NCBI GenBank assembly: GCA_949284415.1
Contig: CASDVM010000040.1
Coordinates: 1 to 64,000 of the forward strand
Reading direction: 5' to 3'
Length of the DNA stretch: 64,000 nt
Source: an uncultured bacterium
Lineage (GTDB): Bacteria; Cyanobacteriota; Vampirovibrionia; Gastranaerophilales; Gastranaerophilaceae
The position numbers were made by a program, and so were the translations under genes. Under the pieces are notes generated by a model, which saw only the letters and a list, made by a program, of their open reading frames with translations, was not told the DNA's origin and did not search any database. Positions within the stretch are counted from its first letter, which is position 1, and every line of letters begins with the position of its first letter. This document shows, piece after piece, positions 54,465 to 63,496 of the stretch.

Positions 54465-56831
54465 ATGGACATCATTGAAAAAAGCCGAACATCTCTCGAA
54501 TTTGATAAAATAGCGGAAAAACTCTCAAACTATGCAAAAACTAAACAGAGCAGAGAAATCTGCTTGAAAACTCTGCCGTTTGACGATATCATAAAAATCA
54601 AAAACGAACTCAAATGCACAGGAGAAGCAAAATTTATCCTTGATATGCCGTCAGATATTCCGATAGAATTTGTTGCCGATATGGAAAAAATAAAGCAAAA
54701 TATCGGCTCAACTTATCTTTCTGAAGAAGAATTAATTGACGTTGCAAAAACCTTGCGGACATCAAGACTTGTCAAAAAATTTCTCTATGAAAATCTTCCT
54801 GCTGATGCGATAATCAGAATAGCATCTATTAATTTAACCGTTGACAAAGAACTGGAAGATAAAATTTTTTCAACTTTTGATGAAAATTTGAACATAAAAC
54901 AGGATGCAACACCCGAACTTAAAGGACTTTATTCTGCTTTACGCGACAATGAAAAAAACTTGAAAAATACAGTAAATTCTCTTTTAAATTCTCCCGACTT
55001 TTCAAAACACCTTCAGGAAAATATTTACACAACACGCGATGACAGAATTGTTTTTCAGGTAATGGCATCTTCAAAAAGCAAGGTTCCTGGGATTGTCCAT
55101 GATGTTTCCGCTACAAACAAAACATTTTATATAGAACCCCAGCAGATAGTTCCTTTAAATAACAAAATCAGAGAGATTAAATCCAATATTCATTCCGAAA
55201 TGGTGAGAATTCTTACAGGGCTGACATCTCTTGTTAAAGAGAAAATAAGGGAGCTTGTGTTAACGGAACAAATTCTTGCAACAATTGACTATCACTTTGC
55301 AAAAGCCAGATATGCCGTAAAAATTCACGCAACAGAGCCTGAAATTGTTACGCATAAATTTCTTGAATTTGAAAATATGAAGCATCCTCTATTGATTGAT
55401 AACGTTGAAAATGTGGTAACAAATAACTTTGAAATCGGAAAAGATTACAAATCAGTTATCATAACAGGTTCAAACACAGGCGGGAAAACTGTTACAATAA
55501 AGACTATCGGTCTTTTTATTCTTATGGCAAAAGCGGGAATGTTTCTGCCATGTACAAATGCTAAAGTTTATCCGTTTGAAAATGTTTATGCCGATATCGG
55601 AGATGACCAGAGTATTTTGCAGAATCTTTCAACTTTTTCATCACACATGACAAATATTATAGAGATTTTGAAACAGAGTAATGAAAAATCTTTTGTAATT
55701 TTAGACGAAATATGCGCGGGAACCGATCCTGTCGAAGGCGCTGTTCTTGCACAGGTAATACTGGAAAAGCTTGCACAAAATGGTGTTTTATCAACAATTA
55801 CAACCCACTACGGCGAATTAAAAGCTCTTGAATATCTTAACCCGTATTTCAAAAATGCATCTGTTGAATTTAATACAGAAACACTTAAACCGACTTACAA
55901 ACTGCTTATCGGCATCCCCGGATTGAGCAATGCTATTTCAATAGCCGCAAATTTAGGACTTGATAAAGAATTAACAGACAAAGCAAAAAATATTGTTGTT
56001 TCAACGAAAGACCCTTCAATACTTGTCGTTGAAAAGTTACAGGAGACACAGGCAAAACTTGCTCATAACCTTGAAGAAGCAGAAAATTTAAAAGAAACTT
56101 CCCAAAGTCTGAAAGAAGAATATGAAAATTCTCTCGAACAGGTTAAAAAAGACAAAAAGAAAACAGTAAAAATTATCAAAGACAAATTTGACCGCGAGCT
56201 GCTTGAGGCAAAAGACGAAATTAAACAAATTCTTGATGAACTCAGACGTGAAAAATCAGAAAAAATTGCCCGCAGATCTTATGCAAGACTTGCGCAGACA
56301 GAACAAAAATTCCGCGGAGAACTTTCAAAATTTGATGAAAAACAGATGTATGCCGAAATTGACTGGAATAGTGTTAAAACAGGCGACAAATTAATTCTCA
56401 AAGAACTTCATCAGTCCGTAACCGTACTTTCTCTGCCTGACAAAAATAATTACATTACCGTTCAAATGGGCAACTTTAAAACAAAAATTAAATGCGACAA
56501 ACTCGCGCCTTACGACTCCGCTTTTGAGAAAAAAGAAAATGTATACAGACCTGGTTCTCTTGAAAAATTTGAACTACGCAAAACAAATATTTCAAGCACA
56601 CTGGATCTACGGGGTTACAAGGTGGAAGATGCGCTGGACAGCCTTGAATTTTATCTTGATAAAGCAAGTCTTGCCAATCTTGCCTGTGTAACAATTATTC
56701 ACGGACACGGAACAGGGGCCTTAAAATCAGCAGTCAGAGATTTCCTTTCAACTTCTCCTTATGTTGCAAAATTCAGACCCGGAGAAGATACTGAAGGCGG
56801 AGACGGTGTGAGTGTGGTTGATATTAATTGA
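54465..56831 (+). CDS. mutS2: Endonuclease MutS2
   Basis: 788 residues. An N-terminal MutS core without the mismatch-recognition domain, the Walker A GSNTGGKT (about 335-342), LDEICAGTDP and TTHYGELK, a long coiled coil (about 500-620) and a C-terminal Smr nuclease domain (LDLRGYKVEDALDSLEFYL, HGHGTGALK). It suppresses homologous recombination and, as known from Bacillus, can rescue collided ribosomes. The ATG at 54465 follows TATAAT by one base, so the transcript start must come from another promoter. The last 8 nt overlap the convergent metallopeptidase gene. Confidence 0.95.
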   Translation: MDIIEKSRTSLEFDKIAEKLSNYAKTKQSREICLKTLPFDDIIKIKNELKCTGEAKFILDMPSDIPIEFVADMEKIKQNIGSTYLSEEELIDVAKTLRTSRLVKKFLYENLPADAIIRIASINLTVDKELEDKIFSTFDENLNIKQDATPELKGLYSALRDNEKNLKNTVNSLLNSPDFSKHLQENIYTTRDDRIVFQVMASSKSKVPGIVHDVSATNKTFYIEPQQIVPLNNKIREIKSNIHSEMVRILTGLTSLVKEKIRELVLTEQILATIDYHFAKARYAVKIHATEPEIVTHKFLEFENMKHPLLIDNVENVVTNNFEIGKDYKSVIITGSNTGGKTVTIKTIGLFILMAKAGMFLPCTNAKVYPFENVYADIGDDQSILQNLSTFSSHMTNIIEILKQSNEKSFVILDEICAGTDPVEGAVLAQVILEKLAQNGVLSTITTHYGELKALEYLNPYFKNASVEFNTETLKPTYKLLIGIPGLSNAISIAANLGLDKELTDKAKNIVVSTKDPSILVVEKLQETQAKLAHNLEEAENLKETSQSLKEEYENSLEQVKKDKKKTVKIIKDKFDRELLEAKDEIKQILDELRREKSEKIARRSYARLAQTEQKFRGELSKFDEKQMYAEIDWNSVKTGDKLILKELHQSVTVLSLPDKNNYITVQMGNFKTKIKCDKLAPYDSAFEKKENVYRPGSLEKFELRKTNISSTLDLRGYKVEDALDSLEFYLDKASLANLACVTIIHGHGTGALKSAVRDFLSTSPYVAKFRPGEDTEGGDGVSVVDIN

Positions 56832-57822
56832 ATGATAAAGGTTTTGGATTTTTGTTTTTTTCAGAAGAAATCCTCGACAAAAACTCCGAATTTAATCTTT
56901 CACGTTCTTGGGATTGCCGTATAATATTCTGTTCCCGAGACATATCCGGTTTAATACCCAAAGTCCGCTTTAGCTGATTTAATCTTACATGTCTGAGCTC
57001 TTCTCCTGCACCTTTAGACAAAGTATCAAATAATGATATCACATTCTTCGCTTCAGCAGGAACCTCAGTGCCCGCATATTTTGCAGAAGCATCAAAACCT
57101 ACAGTAAAAGAACGAACTTCATCAGCATATACTTTTTTTAAGTATCTTAAAATATATGCATTTTCCTTATCTTTACCAAGTGTTAGAATTCCTTTGGAAT
57201 ATAACAGCTCTTTAATATCTTTAACGTTCAAAGACATTCCCGCATTATGTCTTTTCTCACCCATGATGTATAAATCCATATATTTAGCCTGCAAATCATA
57301 TTTTAATGATTTTTCATTAGCTTTATCAATCATCTTACGCCCAAATTTAAATTTCCCAATAAGTTTTGGAACACTCAGATATCCTGAAGTAAAGCTGATT
57401 GCATGCTGTATTTCATGAGCGAGAGCATTTGTACCAACTATAGCAGGCAATACAGAATTTTCTTCTGCAAGAGAGTTTAAATAAGGTTCATTTATATATA
57501 TTCTTGCATGCCTTCGATATTTTTCAGGTGCTGTAAGAGCTGCACAGGTATCAAAAGCCTGATTTATATCTTTTTGTTTCAATCCTTGTTTTAACATGAA
57601 ATCTTGAGCAGATTCTCTTGAATTAAGAAATTTTATTTTCCTGGACGCTTCTTCCCCAATTGTATCAGAAATTATTTTGTGAACATCGGCACTTTCAATC
57701 TTTCCTCCTGACTGCCGCATTTTTTCTGCAATAGCAGTTCCGATTTTGCTGCAGTTTTTAACCAGACCGCGGTTAGACATAACACCTGTAGCCTTAAATA
57801 TAAGGCGCCCTATAGAAACCAT
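56824..57822 (-). CDS. Predicted zinc metallopeptidase (HEIQH)
   Basis: 332 residues. His136-Glu137-Ile-Gln-His140 gives HExxH, and Glu235 in YADEVRSF is a possible third ligand, as in gluzincins that use E-x-R-x-F. No signal peptide. The HEIQHAI form is familiar from phage- or mobile-element-associated polyvalent proteins, although no mobile element is nearby. The remainder is helical and charged. The stop overlaps the mutS2 stop by 8 nt. Substrate unknown. Confidence 0.55.
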   Translation of the reverse strand: MVSIGRLIFKATGVMSNRGLVKNCSKIGTAIAEKMRQSGGKIESADVHKIISDTIGEEASRKIKFLNSRESAQDFMLKQGLKQKDINQAFDTCAALTAPEKYRRHARIYINEPYLNSLAEENSVLPAIVGTNALAHEIQHAISFTSGYLSVPKLIGKFKFGRKMIDKANEKSLKYDLQAKYMDLYIMGEKRHNAGMSLNVKDIKELLYSKGILTLGKDKENAYILRYLKKVYADEVRSFTVGFDASAKYAGTEVPAEAKNVISLFDTLSKGAGEELRHVRLNQLKRTLGIKPDMSREQNIIRQSQERERLNSEFLSRISSEKNKNPKPLSFN

Positions 57823-57957
57823 AATTTTCTCCTTTTTTTATTTTCCCCGATATATAAATAAACTATTTATTACTAAAAAAATTGCTATTAATTTTGGAAG
57901 TATTGCGAAATTGTAAAAAAGTGATAAAATAAATTCAGTAAGAGAGAGGATAAAATT

Positions 57958-59124
57958 ATGATAATGATTGAAGATATAAGAAAAGAACATGAACTTGTTG
58001 ATTTGTTCTGCAGCCTTGCAGAAGTTTCTTCGCCTTCAATGCATGAAGAAAAAGTCGCCGAATGGATTAAAAACTACTGCGATAATGAAGGAATTGACTG
58101 CAGATTTGATGACTTTAAAAATGTAATTATAAATATTCCTGCAACAGACAATTCAAAAGAACCTCTGATGCTGTCTGCCCACATGGATGTAATTGGGGAC
58201 GACAGCCCCGTTAAAACCTATGTTGATGAAAACGGATTTATTCACGCAATAGACAGAACTCTAGGCGGAGATGATAAAGCAGGGGTTGCAAATGCGCTTT
58301 ATTTTGCAAAAAACCTTACGAAATCAACAATGATGCATGGCGGTCTGGAAGTTATGTTTACCCGCGATGAAGAAAACGGGCTTTCAGGTATAAGAAATGC
58401 AAACCTTAAAAACTTTAAATCAAAATACGTTCTGGTGCTCGACAGCGACACATTAGGCCAGTGCGAAGTTTCAGGAGCAAGCTATACTTTAGCTAAAATA
58501 AAAGTTCACAGCTTTAAAGGCGGTCATTCAGGCATTGATATCGGCGACAAAACCCGCGCAAATGCCGCAAAACTTATTGCTGATTTAATATCAACTCTTC
58601 CGCAGGGTGTTTTCTATGAAGAGGAAGGAACCGTTATAACCTCCTGCAACTTAGGCGGGATTTCTGCAGGTGATATCAACGTTACGAATATTATTAATAC
58701 TGATGCTGAAGTCAGCTACTCAATCAGAAGCTCAAGCAGAAAAAAAGAAGAAGAATTAAAAAATAAAATGACGCTTACGGTTGATGAATTTAATATTAAA
58801 AATAAAGATATTGCAAAAGCCGCAATAGAATTTGAAGAGCATCTGCCTCCGTTTGAAAAATCCGATGATGATTATATCCCGATACTTTTTGAAGCTTCTG
58901 CAAGAAAAGCAGGTGTAGAACCTGATATAACATCATTCCACGCAGGAGCGGAAACTCATATTTACGCAAACGAAACAAATGCGAATAATGACAAATTTGT
59001 ACCTTATTTGTTAGGTCTTGCAACTGTTTGCAATATGCATTCAAAAAATGAGTATCTGGATTACAAATCAATGCTCCAGGGGCAGGAAGTTTTAAAAGAA
59101 CTTTTTAAAGCGTTTAATGCGTAA
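57958..59124 (+). CDS. M20 family peptidase (PepT-like)
   Basis: 388 residues with the di-zinc M20 motifs SAHMDV, GGDDKAG (the bridging Asp), RDEENG and, in the C-terminal part, FHAGAETH. The dimerisation domain is inserted near 185-300 (KGGHSGIDIG). It is closest in plan to peptidase T and related tripeptide or dipeptide aminopeptidases. AGAGAGGA precedes the ATG. Cytoplasmic. Together with aminopeptidase P and the M49-like enzyme it suggests active peptide use. Confidence 0.85.
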   Translation: MIMIEDIRKEHELVDLFCSLAEVSSPSMHEEKVAEWIKNYCDNEGIDCRFDDFKNVIINIPATDNSKEPLMLSAHMDVIGDDSPVKTYVDENGFIHAIDRTLGGDDKAGVANALYFAKNLTKSTMMHGGLEVMFTRDEENGLSGIRNANLKNFKSKYVLVLDSDTLGQCEVSGASYTLAKIKVHSFKGGHSGIDIGDKTRANAAKLIADLISTLPQGVFYEEEGTVITSCNLGGISAGDINVTNIINTDAEVSYSIRSSSRKKEEELKNKMTLTVDEFNIKNKDIAKAAIEFEEHLPPFEKSDDDYIPILFEASARKAGVEPDITSFHAGAETHIYANETNANNDKFVPYLLGLATVCNMHSKNEYLDYKSMLQGQEVLKELFKAFNA

Positions 59125-59129
59125 TCTAA

Positions 59130-59306
59130 AAGATCGCGGAATAAATCCGCGATGACACATATTTTGACCATCGCGTTATTTATACCTATTATCCGACAGG
59201 ACAGCGATGACATTAAATATTGTGTCATAGAATGTTTATTCCTATTATCCGGAAGGAGCGCAACAATATTAAATTATTCTGTCATCGCGCAACAGGTGCG
59301 CGATCT
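59130..59306. repeat. Cluster of GATCGCG-type palindromes
   Basis: AGATCGCGGAATAAATCCGC... (59130-59158) and GTCATCGCGC...GCGCGATCTT (59281-59306), with degenerate units between. The second unit is the same palindrome family found inside the pilin leaders B, C and D, here lying freely between genes. Confidence 0.65.
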
Positions 59307-59346
59307 TACTAATTCCGCGAAAACATGAACCGATAAGAATCATTAC

Positions 59347-61185
59347 TTATGAAAAAGCTTTGAAAGAACGTTCAATATTTTTGTCAATTGTATTTTTGAT
59401 AGATTCATATTCTGTCTGCAGGGCATTATGCTCTGTATCAAGTTTTTTCAAATCCTGATCATATTTTTTATCTTTATTTTCTATTTCTGTCATTGTATTT
59501 TTGTATTTGACTTCGGCTAGTGCAATGGCAGTTTCATCTTCCTGAGACTTCAAATCTGCTGCATTGGTATAAATTATTGAAACCCAGTCATAAGTACCTA
59601 TTTCAGGATACTTTTCAGAGCCTTCTTCCGAAAATGATGCCTGCTCCATAGTCAATATACCGTGTTCTAAGGCAAATTGAAGCCATTCGGAATTATTAAT
59701 AAGATTTTCATCCAACTCTTTGTAATTATTGCTGTTTTTAGTACCGTCATCATTGGTTTTGCCTCCGCCCATGCGGTAATAAAGGTTGACATACCACTGG
59801 TAACGCGAATCGTTTTTATCAGGAATTTCTTTTTGAGGGATAGATCCTATTGCATCTGTTAAATATTTCAAAGATGTCTTACAATCATTTTTCCAGCCCT
59901 CTAATTCTCTTATGAAAGAGTCATACTCTACCTGCCAGGCATCAATTTGTGATTGTTTCTCTGCATTAACTTTCTCTTGCAATGTTGACAAAGATGTATA
60001 AATATCTTGCCATTCACTGAACAACTCACTTTCAGATTTAACAGAAGCCGCTGAATCAATTGAATATCTGGTATTGTTTAATTCTGTAGTATTAGAACCT
60101 ATTGCATTCGTGTTTAAATAATTGATGACATCACAATATAAGTCCTGTATACGTTCGATCATCTCATTTACAGCCTGATATTGAGTATTAGACTGTAAAG
60201 CATCCAGCAGATTCTCGGAGGAATTGGTATCCGGAAACTTATAATTTGTTAAAGAAATATAATCATAATCAAGGTCATTACTATTTCCTGTTTTATCAAT
60301 AGTAATACTACCGTCAGAATTTGTTATTACAGTATCTTCATTAGTTCCAAATCCATTTTTACCCCATATTAAAGCTGCTAAGTTATGTTCCATATGCCCT
60401 ATTCCTGCAGTGGTAGCAGATACGGAATTATAACACTGGCTATCATTATAGTCAGCAACTAATGTTGCAAAATCAGGTACTTCAACAAGTGGTTTATCTC
60501 CAAAATCCCACTCCGGAGGATTTGAAACAATAGTAAGATAATTATTTAACAATCCGCCTATATTACCAGACTGGCCCAGATTATTAATATAATCCGCAAT
60601 AAAGCCGGAATTACCAACCCCCAAATCAGACCAATTATTATATGCAGTGCTGTTTGACAGATCTATATTATCAATCCACTCGCTTGTTTGATTTGTAAAA
60701 CTATTAATATATGTATTGTTTATGTAATCAGCTGCTTCATCATTATCCTGATCTGCCATAAAACTTTTATATTCATCACCGAAAATCTCATTTAATACCT
60801 CTGCATATTTCGGATTATCTGTTTTTTCGATACCATAGCTGTATAAATATTCGGTTAAAGAATTTGATGCTTCGTACTTTTTAATATCAGAACCGTTAAG
60901 CATAATCTGACCTGAAGAATTTACCAGAGAATACTGATTTTTCAAATCGCCGTAAGATAACAATATATTTGCAGTCAAATTTTGATAGCTCAAAGTGCCA
61001 TCCTCGGCGTATGAACCATACATTAACTGCGTAGAATTTAATGCTTCCATATAAGCCTGACTGGCCTCTTTGGATTCGGTTGCCAGACGTAATTTGGAAT
61101 TTGTTATGGTTTGTGAACGCAATTCATTATTACTCAGTCTTGAGGTAATACTTAATAATCTTGCCTGTCCTGCTGACATTCCCAT
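59347..61185 (-). CDS. Large filament-like protein with MSAGQARLL N-terminus
   Basis: 612 residues, Ser/Asn/Thr/Tyr-rich, low in Cys. The N-terminal 45 residues (MGMSAGQARLLSITSRLSNNELRSQTITNSKLRLA) are an amphipathic helix pattern that resembles the D0/D1 helix of flagellin/hook-type proteins. The end is also a long amphipathic coiled coil (about 540-612). Such proteins are common in this lineage and may form surface or appendage structures, although no flagellar genes are seen. Family not named with certainty. The gene stands alone between REP-like repeats and a repeat-rich gap. Confidence 0.5.
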   Translation of the reverse strand: MGMSAGQARLLSITSRLSNNELRSQTITNSKLRLATESKEASQAYMEALNSTQLMYGSYAEDGTLSYQNLTANILLSYGDLKNQYSLVNSSGQIMLNGSDIKKYEASNSLTEYLYSYGIEKTDNPKYAEVLNEIFGDEYKSFMADQDNDEAADYINNTYINSFTNQTSEWIDNIDLSNSTAYNNWSDLGVGNSGFIADYINNLGQSGNIGGLLNNYLTIVSNPPEWDFGDKPLVEVPDFATLVADYNDSQCYNSVSATTAGIGHMEHNLAALIWGKNGFGTNEDTVITNSDGSITIDKTGNSNDLDYDYISLTNYKFPDTNSSENLLDALQSNTQYQAVNEMIERIQDLYCDVINYLNTNAIGSNTTELNNTRYSIDSAASVKSESELFSEWQDIYTSLSTLQEKVNAEKQSQIDAWQVEYDSFIRELEGWKNDCKTSLKYLTDAIGSIPQKEIPDKNDSRYQWYVNLYYRMGGGKTNDDGTKNSNNYKELDENLINNSEWLQFALEHGILTMEQASFSEEGSEKYPEIGTYDWVSIIYTNAADLKSQEDETAIALAEVKYKNTMTEIENKDKKYDQDLKKLDTEHNALQTEYESIKNTIDKNIERSFKAFS

Positions 61186-61461
61186 AATTGATACATTAAT
61201 CCTTTCTGCATAGGTTTAACGTCATATTTTATATATTTCTTTAATGAAAAACACTTTTTGTAACAAAATATTACATAACCACTCTCTGATATTTACAGCT
61301 TCACTCAGTTCAACCGTAAATCTTTTCTCTCCCCCTAAGGAGAGAAAAGATTTGTTAATGAACGCAGTGAGTTTAAAAATCTTAGAGAGGGTTTTTATAT
61401 GCAACAAAAAAGTCCGGTTGAATTAACCGGACTTTTTGATTTTTTAACAAACTCTCTTGTG
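61186..61461. other. Gene-free gap with hairpins
   Basis: 276 nt. It contains a palindrome CTTTTCTCTCC/GGAGAGAAAAG near 61321-61350, similar to the CCTCTCCC/GGGAGAGG pieces in pilin leaders C and D, and the terminator at 61406-61437. No convincing gene. Confidence 0.55.
61406..61437. terminator. Terminator of the transglycosylase gene
   Basis: A6-GTCCGGTT-GAATT-AACCGGAC-T5, bidirectional on paper, 24 nt after the stop of the minus-strand transglycosylase gene. Confidence 0.85.
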
Positions 61462-62103
61462 TTAAATTGCAACAGTAAGCGTTTCTAATTTCAGCTGAAT
61501 TGGTTTTTCTTCCAAGACTTCTACCTGCAAATCTTTTGTATCGACTACCTTTGATGCAGGTTTTCCGACTGATGCTTTAGGTGCAACGGCTTTTGGTTTT
61601 TGTGCCGTATAAATACCTTGTTTTGCTTTTACGACTACCGGATCAGGGTTTGTTTTCTGCCTTTTCACATCGGTCATAATTTTGCTTACAAAGCGTCTTG
61701 TTTCTCCGTATGGAGGGACTGCATTGTACTTTTTCACATTGCCGGGTCCTGCATTGTAAGCAGCCAGAGCCAGTTCTACAGAGCCGAACATATTATACAT
61801 CTTTTTATAATATGTAATCCCTGCTTTAATATTTTCGTTAAGCAGATAAGGATTATACCCCATTCTTCTTGCGGTTGAAGGCATTAACTGAAATACACCG
61901 ACCGCACCGTGTGCACTTCTTGCTTCGTGGCGGAATCCTGATTCTGTACGCGCAATGCTCAATGCAATTGCAGGATCCACACCCATTTCAATAGCATGTT
62001 TTACTATTGTGGCTTTTACAGAGTTTACGTCAGCTGCCTGACTTTGTGCATTATTAAAAAACACACATAACAGTGCAAAAGTTAACAGTAACAATTTTTT
62101 CAA
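61462..62103 (-). CDS. Exported lytic transglycosylase (SLT domain)
   Basis: 213 residues from a TTG start (62103) that has GAGG 8 nt upstream; the frame is open to 62175 but that start is weaker. A signal peptide (MKKLLLLTFALLCVFFNNAQSQA) precedes an SLT-type lysozyme fold with catalytic Glu54 in IARTESGF and the motifs GVFQLMPSTARRMG and AYNAGPGNV. The tail (about 150-213) is Lys/Pro/Val-rich. It cleaves peptidoglycan in the periplasm, for remodelling or insertion of envelope machines such as pili (inference). Confidence 0.88.
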   Translation of the reverse strand: MKKLLLLTFALLCVFFNNAQSQAADVNSVKATIVKHAIEMGVDPAIALSIARTESGFRHEARSAHGAVGVFQLMPSTARRMGYNPYLLNENIKAGITYYKKMYNMFGSVELALAAYNAGPGNVKKYNAVPPYGETRRFVSKIMTDVKRQKTNPDPVVVKAKQGIYTAQKPKAVAPKASVGKPASKVVDTKDLQVEVLEEKPIQLKLETLTVAI

Positions 62104-62407
62104 AATGTAATCCTCTACGTTGTAAATTGAAATCCTTAAAAATTCCCTAACGATTTGTTTCTTCAACAAAATCAAAAACTTTTAAGAATGATTATATAAA
62201 CAATATATTACAAAAAAATAAAATTTCAACCCCCGAATTAAAAATTTGCAAAAGTAATACCGGCTCAACGACTGATATTACAGGCTTTAAAGTGTATTTC
62301 AAACAATTGTTAAGATTATAATTTTTTCATTTTTTCACAGGATATTTTTTCTTTTTTATGCTAATATTTTAATGGTTATTTGAAATAAAACGAGAGGACA
62401 AAATATT

Positions 62408-63211
62408 ATGGAAAATAAAAAATTGGCAGATATCGGTGTATTTGGAGGTTCTGGATTTTACAAATTTCTTGACAATATTGAAGAAGTCAGGGTTGAAACA
62501 CCATACGGGATGCCGAGCGACAGTCTGTTTATAGGTACTGTCGGAGAGCATAAAGTTGCATTTATGCCCCGCCATGGAAGATCTCATACTATTTTGCCTC
62601 ACTTAATAAATTACAGAGCTAACGTATGGGCTATGAAACATATAGGCTGCGAGAGAGTAATATCTCCTTGTGCTGCCGGAAGTTTACAAAAACACGTAAA
62701 ACCGGGAGATTTTGTAATCTGCGATCAGTTTGTTGACTGGACTGACGGCAGAAAAACCACATTCTTTGAAGGTCCGATTGTTACGCACCCATCGGCAGCC
62801 GAAACTTACTGCCCTGAACTCAGACAGCTTGCAATAAAAACAGGCAGAGAATTAGGCATAACCGTTCATGAGCAGGGAACTGTGGTTGTAATAAACGGTC
62901 CGAGATTTTCAACAAAAGCAGAATCTAAATTCTTTACAAATCAGGGCTGGGAAGTTATCAATATGACAGCTTTTCCTGAAGCTTATCTTGTCAAAGAAAT
63001 GGATATGTGCCCGTTGAATATTTCATTAATAACTGATTATGATGCCGGACTTGTAGGTGATGTTCCGCCGGTTTCTCACCATGAAGTTATTGAAGTATTC
63101 AATTCAAATGTCGCAAATTTGAAAAATCTGCTCTTCAAGATGATTGAAAATATTCCTTCAGAGAGAAACAATTGTAAATGTGCTGATACTAAAAAAAGTT
63201 CACAGCTATAA
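62408..63211 (+). CDS. mtnP: S-methyl-5'-thioadenosine phosphorylase
   Basis: 267 residues of the PNP family, MTAP type. DIGVFGGSGFYKFL, PRHGRSHTILPHLINYRANVWAMK and the ADENYL-site RFSTKAES and NMTAFPEAYL are all present. It phosphorolyses methylthioadenosine to adenine and methylthioribose 1-phosphate in methionine salvage. The C-terminal CKCADTKKSSQL is a short lineage-specific tail. It is followed 15 nt later by yggT. Confidence 0.93.
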   Translation: MENKKLADIGVFGGSGFYKFLDNIEEVRVETPYGMPSDSLFIGTVGEHKVAFMPRHGRSHTILPHLINYRANVWAMKHIGCERVISPCAAGSLQKHVKPGDFVICDQFVDWTDGRKTTFFEGPIVTHPSAAETYCPELRQLAIKTGRELGITVHEQGTVVVINGPRFSTKAESKFFTNQGWEVINMTAFPEAYLVKEMDMCPLNISLITDYDAGLVGDVPPVSHHEVIEVFNSNVANLKNLLFKMIENIPSERNNCKCADTKKSSQL

Positions 63212-63226
63212 AAAAACGGGTGAATT

Positions 63227-63496
63227 ATGACAGATAATTTGATTTTTGTAACAAACAGCTTTTTTCAAATATATTTCCTGCTGATTTTAGCAAGATGTTT
63301 TTTAAGTTTTATTCCCAGCATAAACTGGTACAAACAGCCGTTTGAAGGGATAAAAGATGCAACAGACTTATATTTGAATTTATTCAGAAGGCTTGTTCCG
63401 CCCATAGGAGGGTTAGATTTTTCGCCTATCATTGCTGTAATTGTTTTACAGATTCTAAATTATTTGATCATATTTGTTCTTTTCCAGTTCAAATAA
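63227..63496 (+). CDS. yggT: YggT family membrane protein
   Basis: 89 residues with two membrane helices (about 8-28 and 62-85) and the family segment ARCFLSFIPSINWYKQP and DLYLNLFRRLVPPIGGLDFSPIIAVIVLQIL. Members associate with cell division and osmotic tolerance in bacteria and with thylakoid proteins in cyanobacteria. Full length for the family. Its 3' end overlaps the convergent gene by 42 nt. Confidence 0.85.
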   Translation: MTDNLIFVTNSFFQIYFLLILARCFLSFIPSINWYKQPFEGIKDATDLYLNLFRRLVPPIGGLDFSPIIAVIVLQILNYLIIFVLFQFK

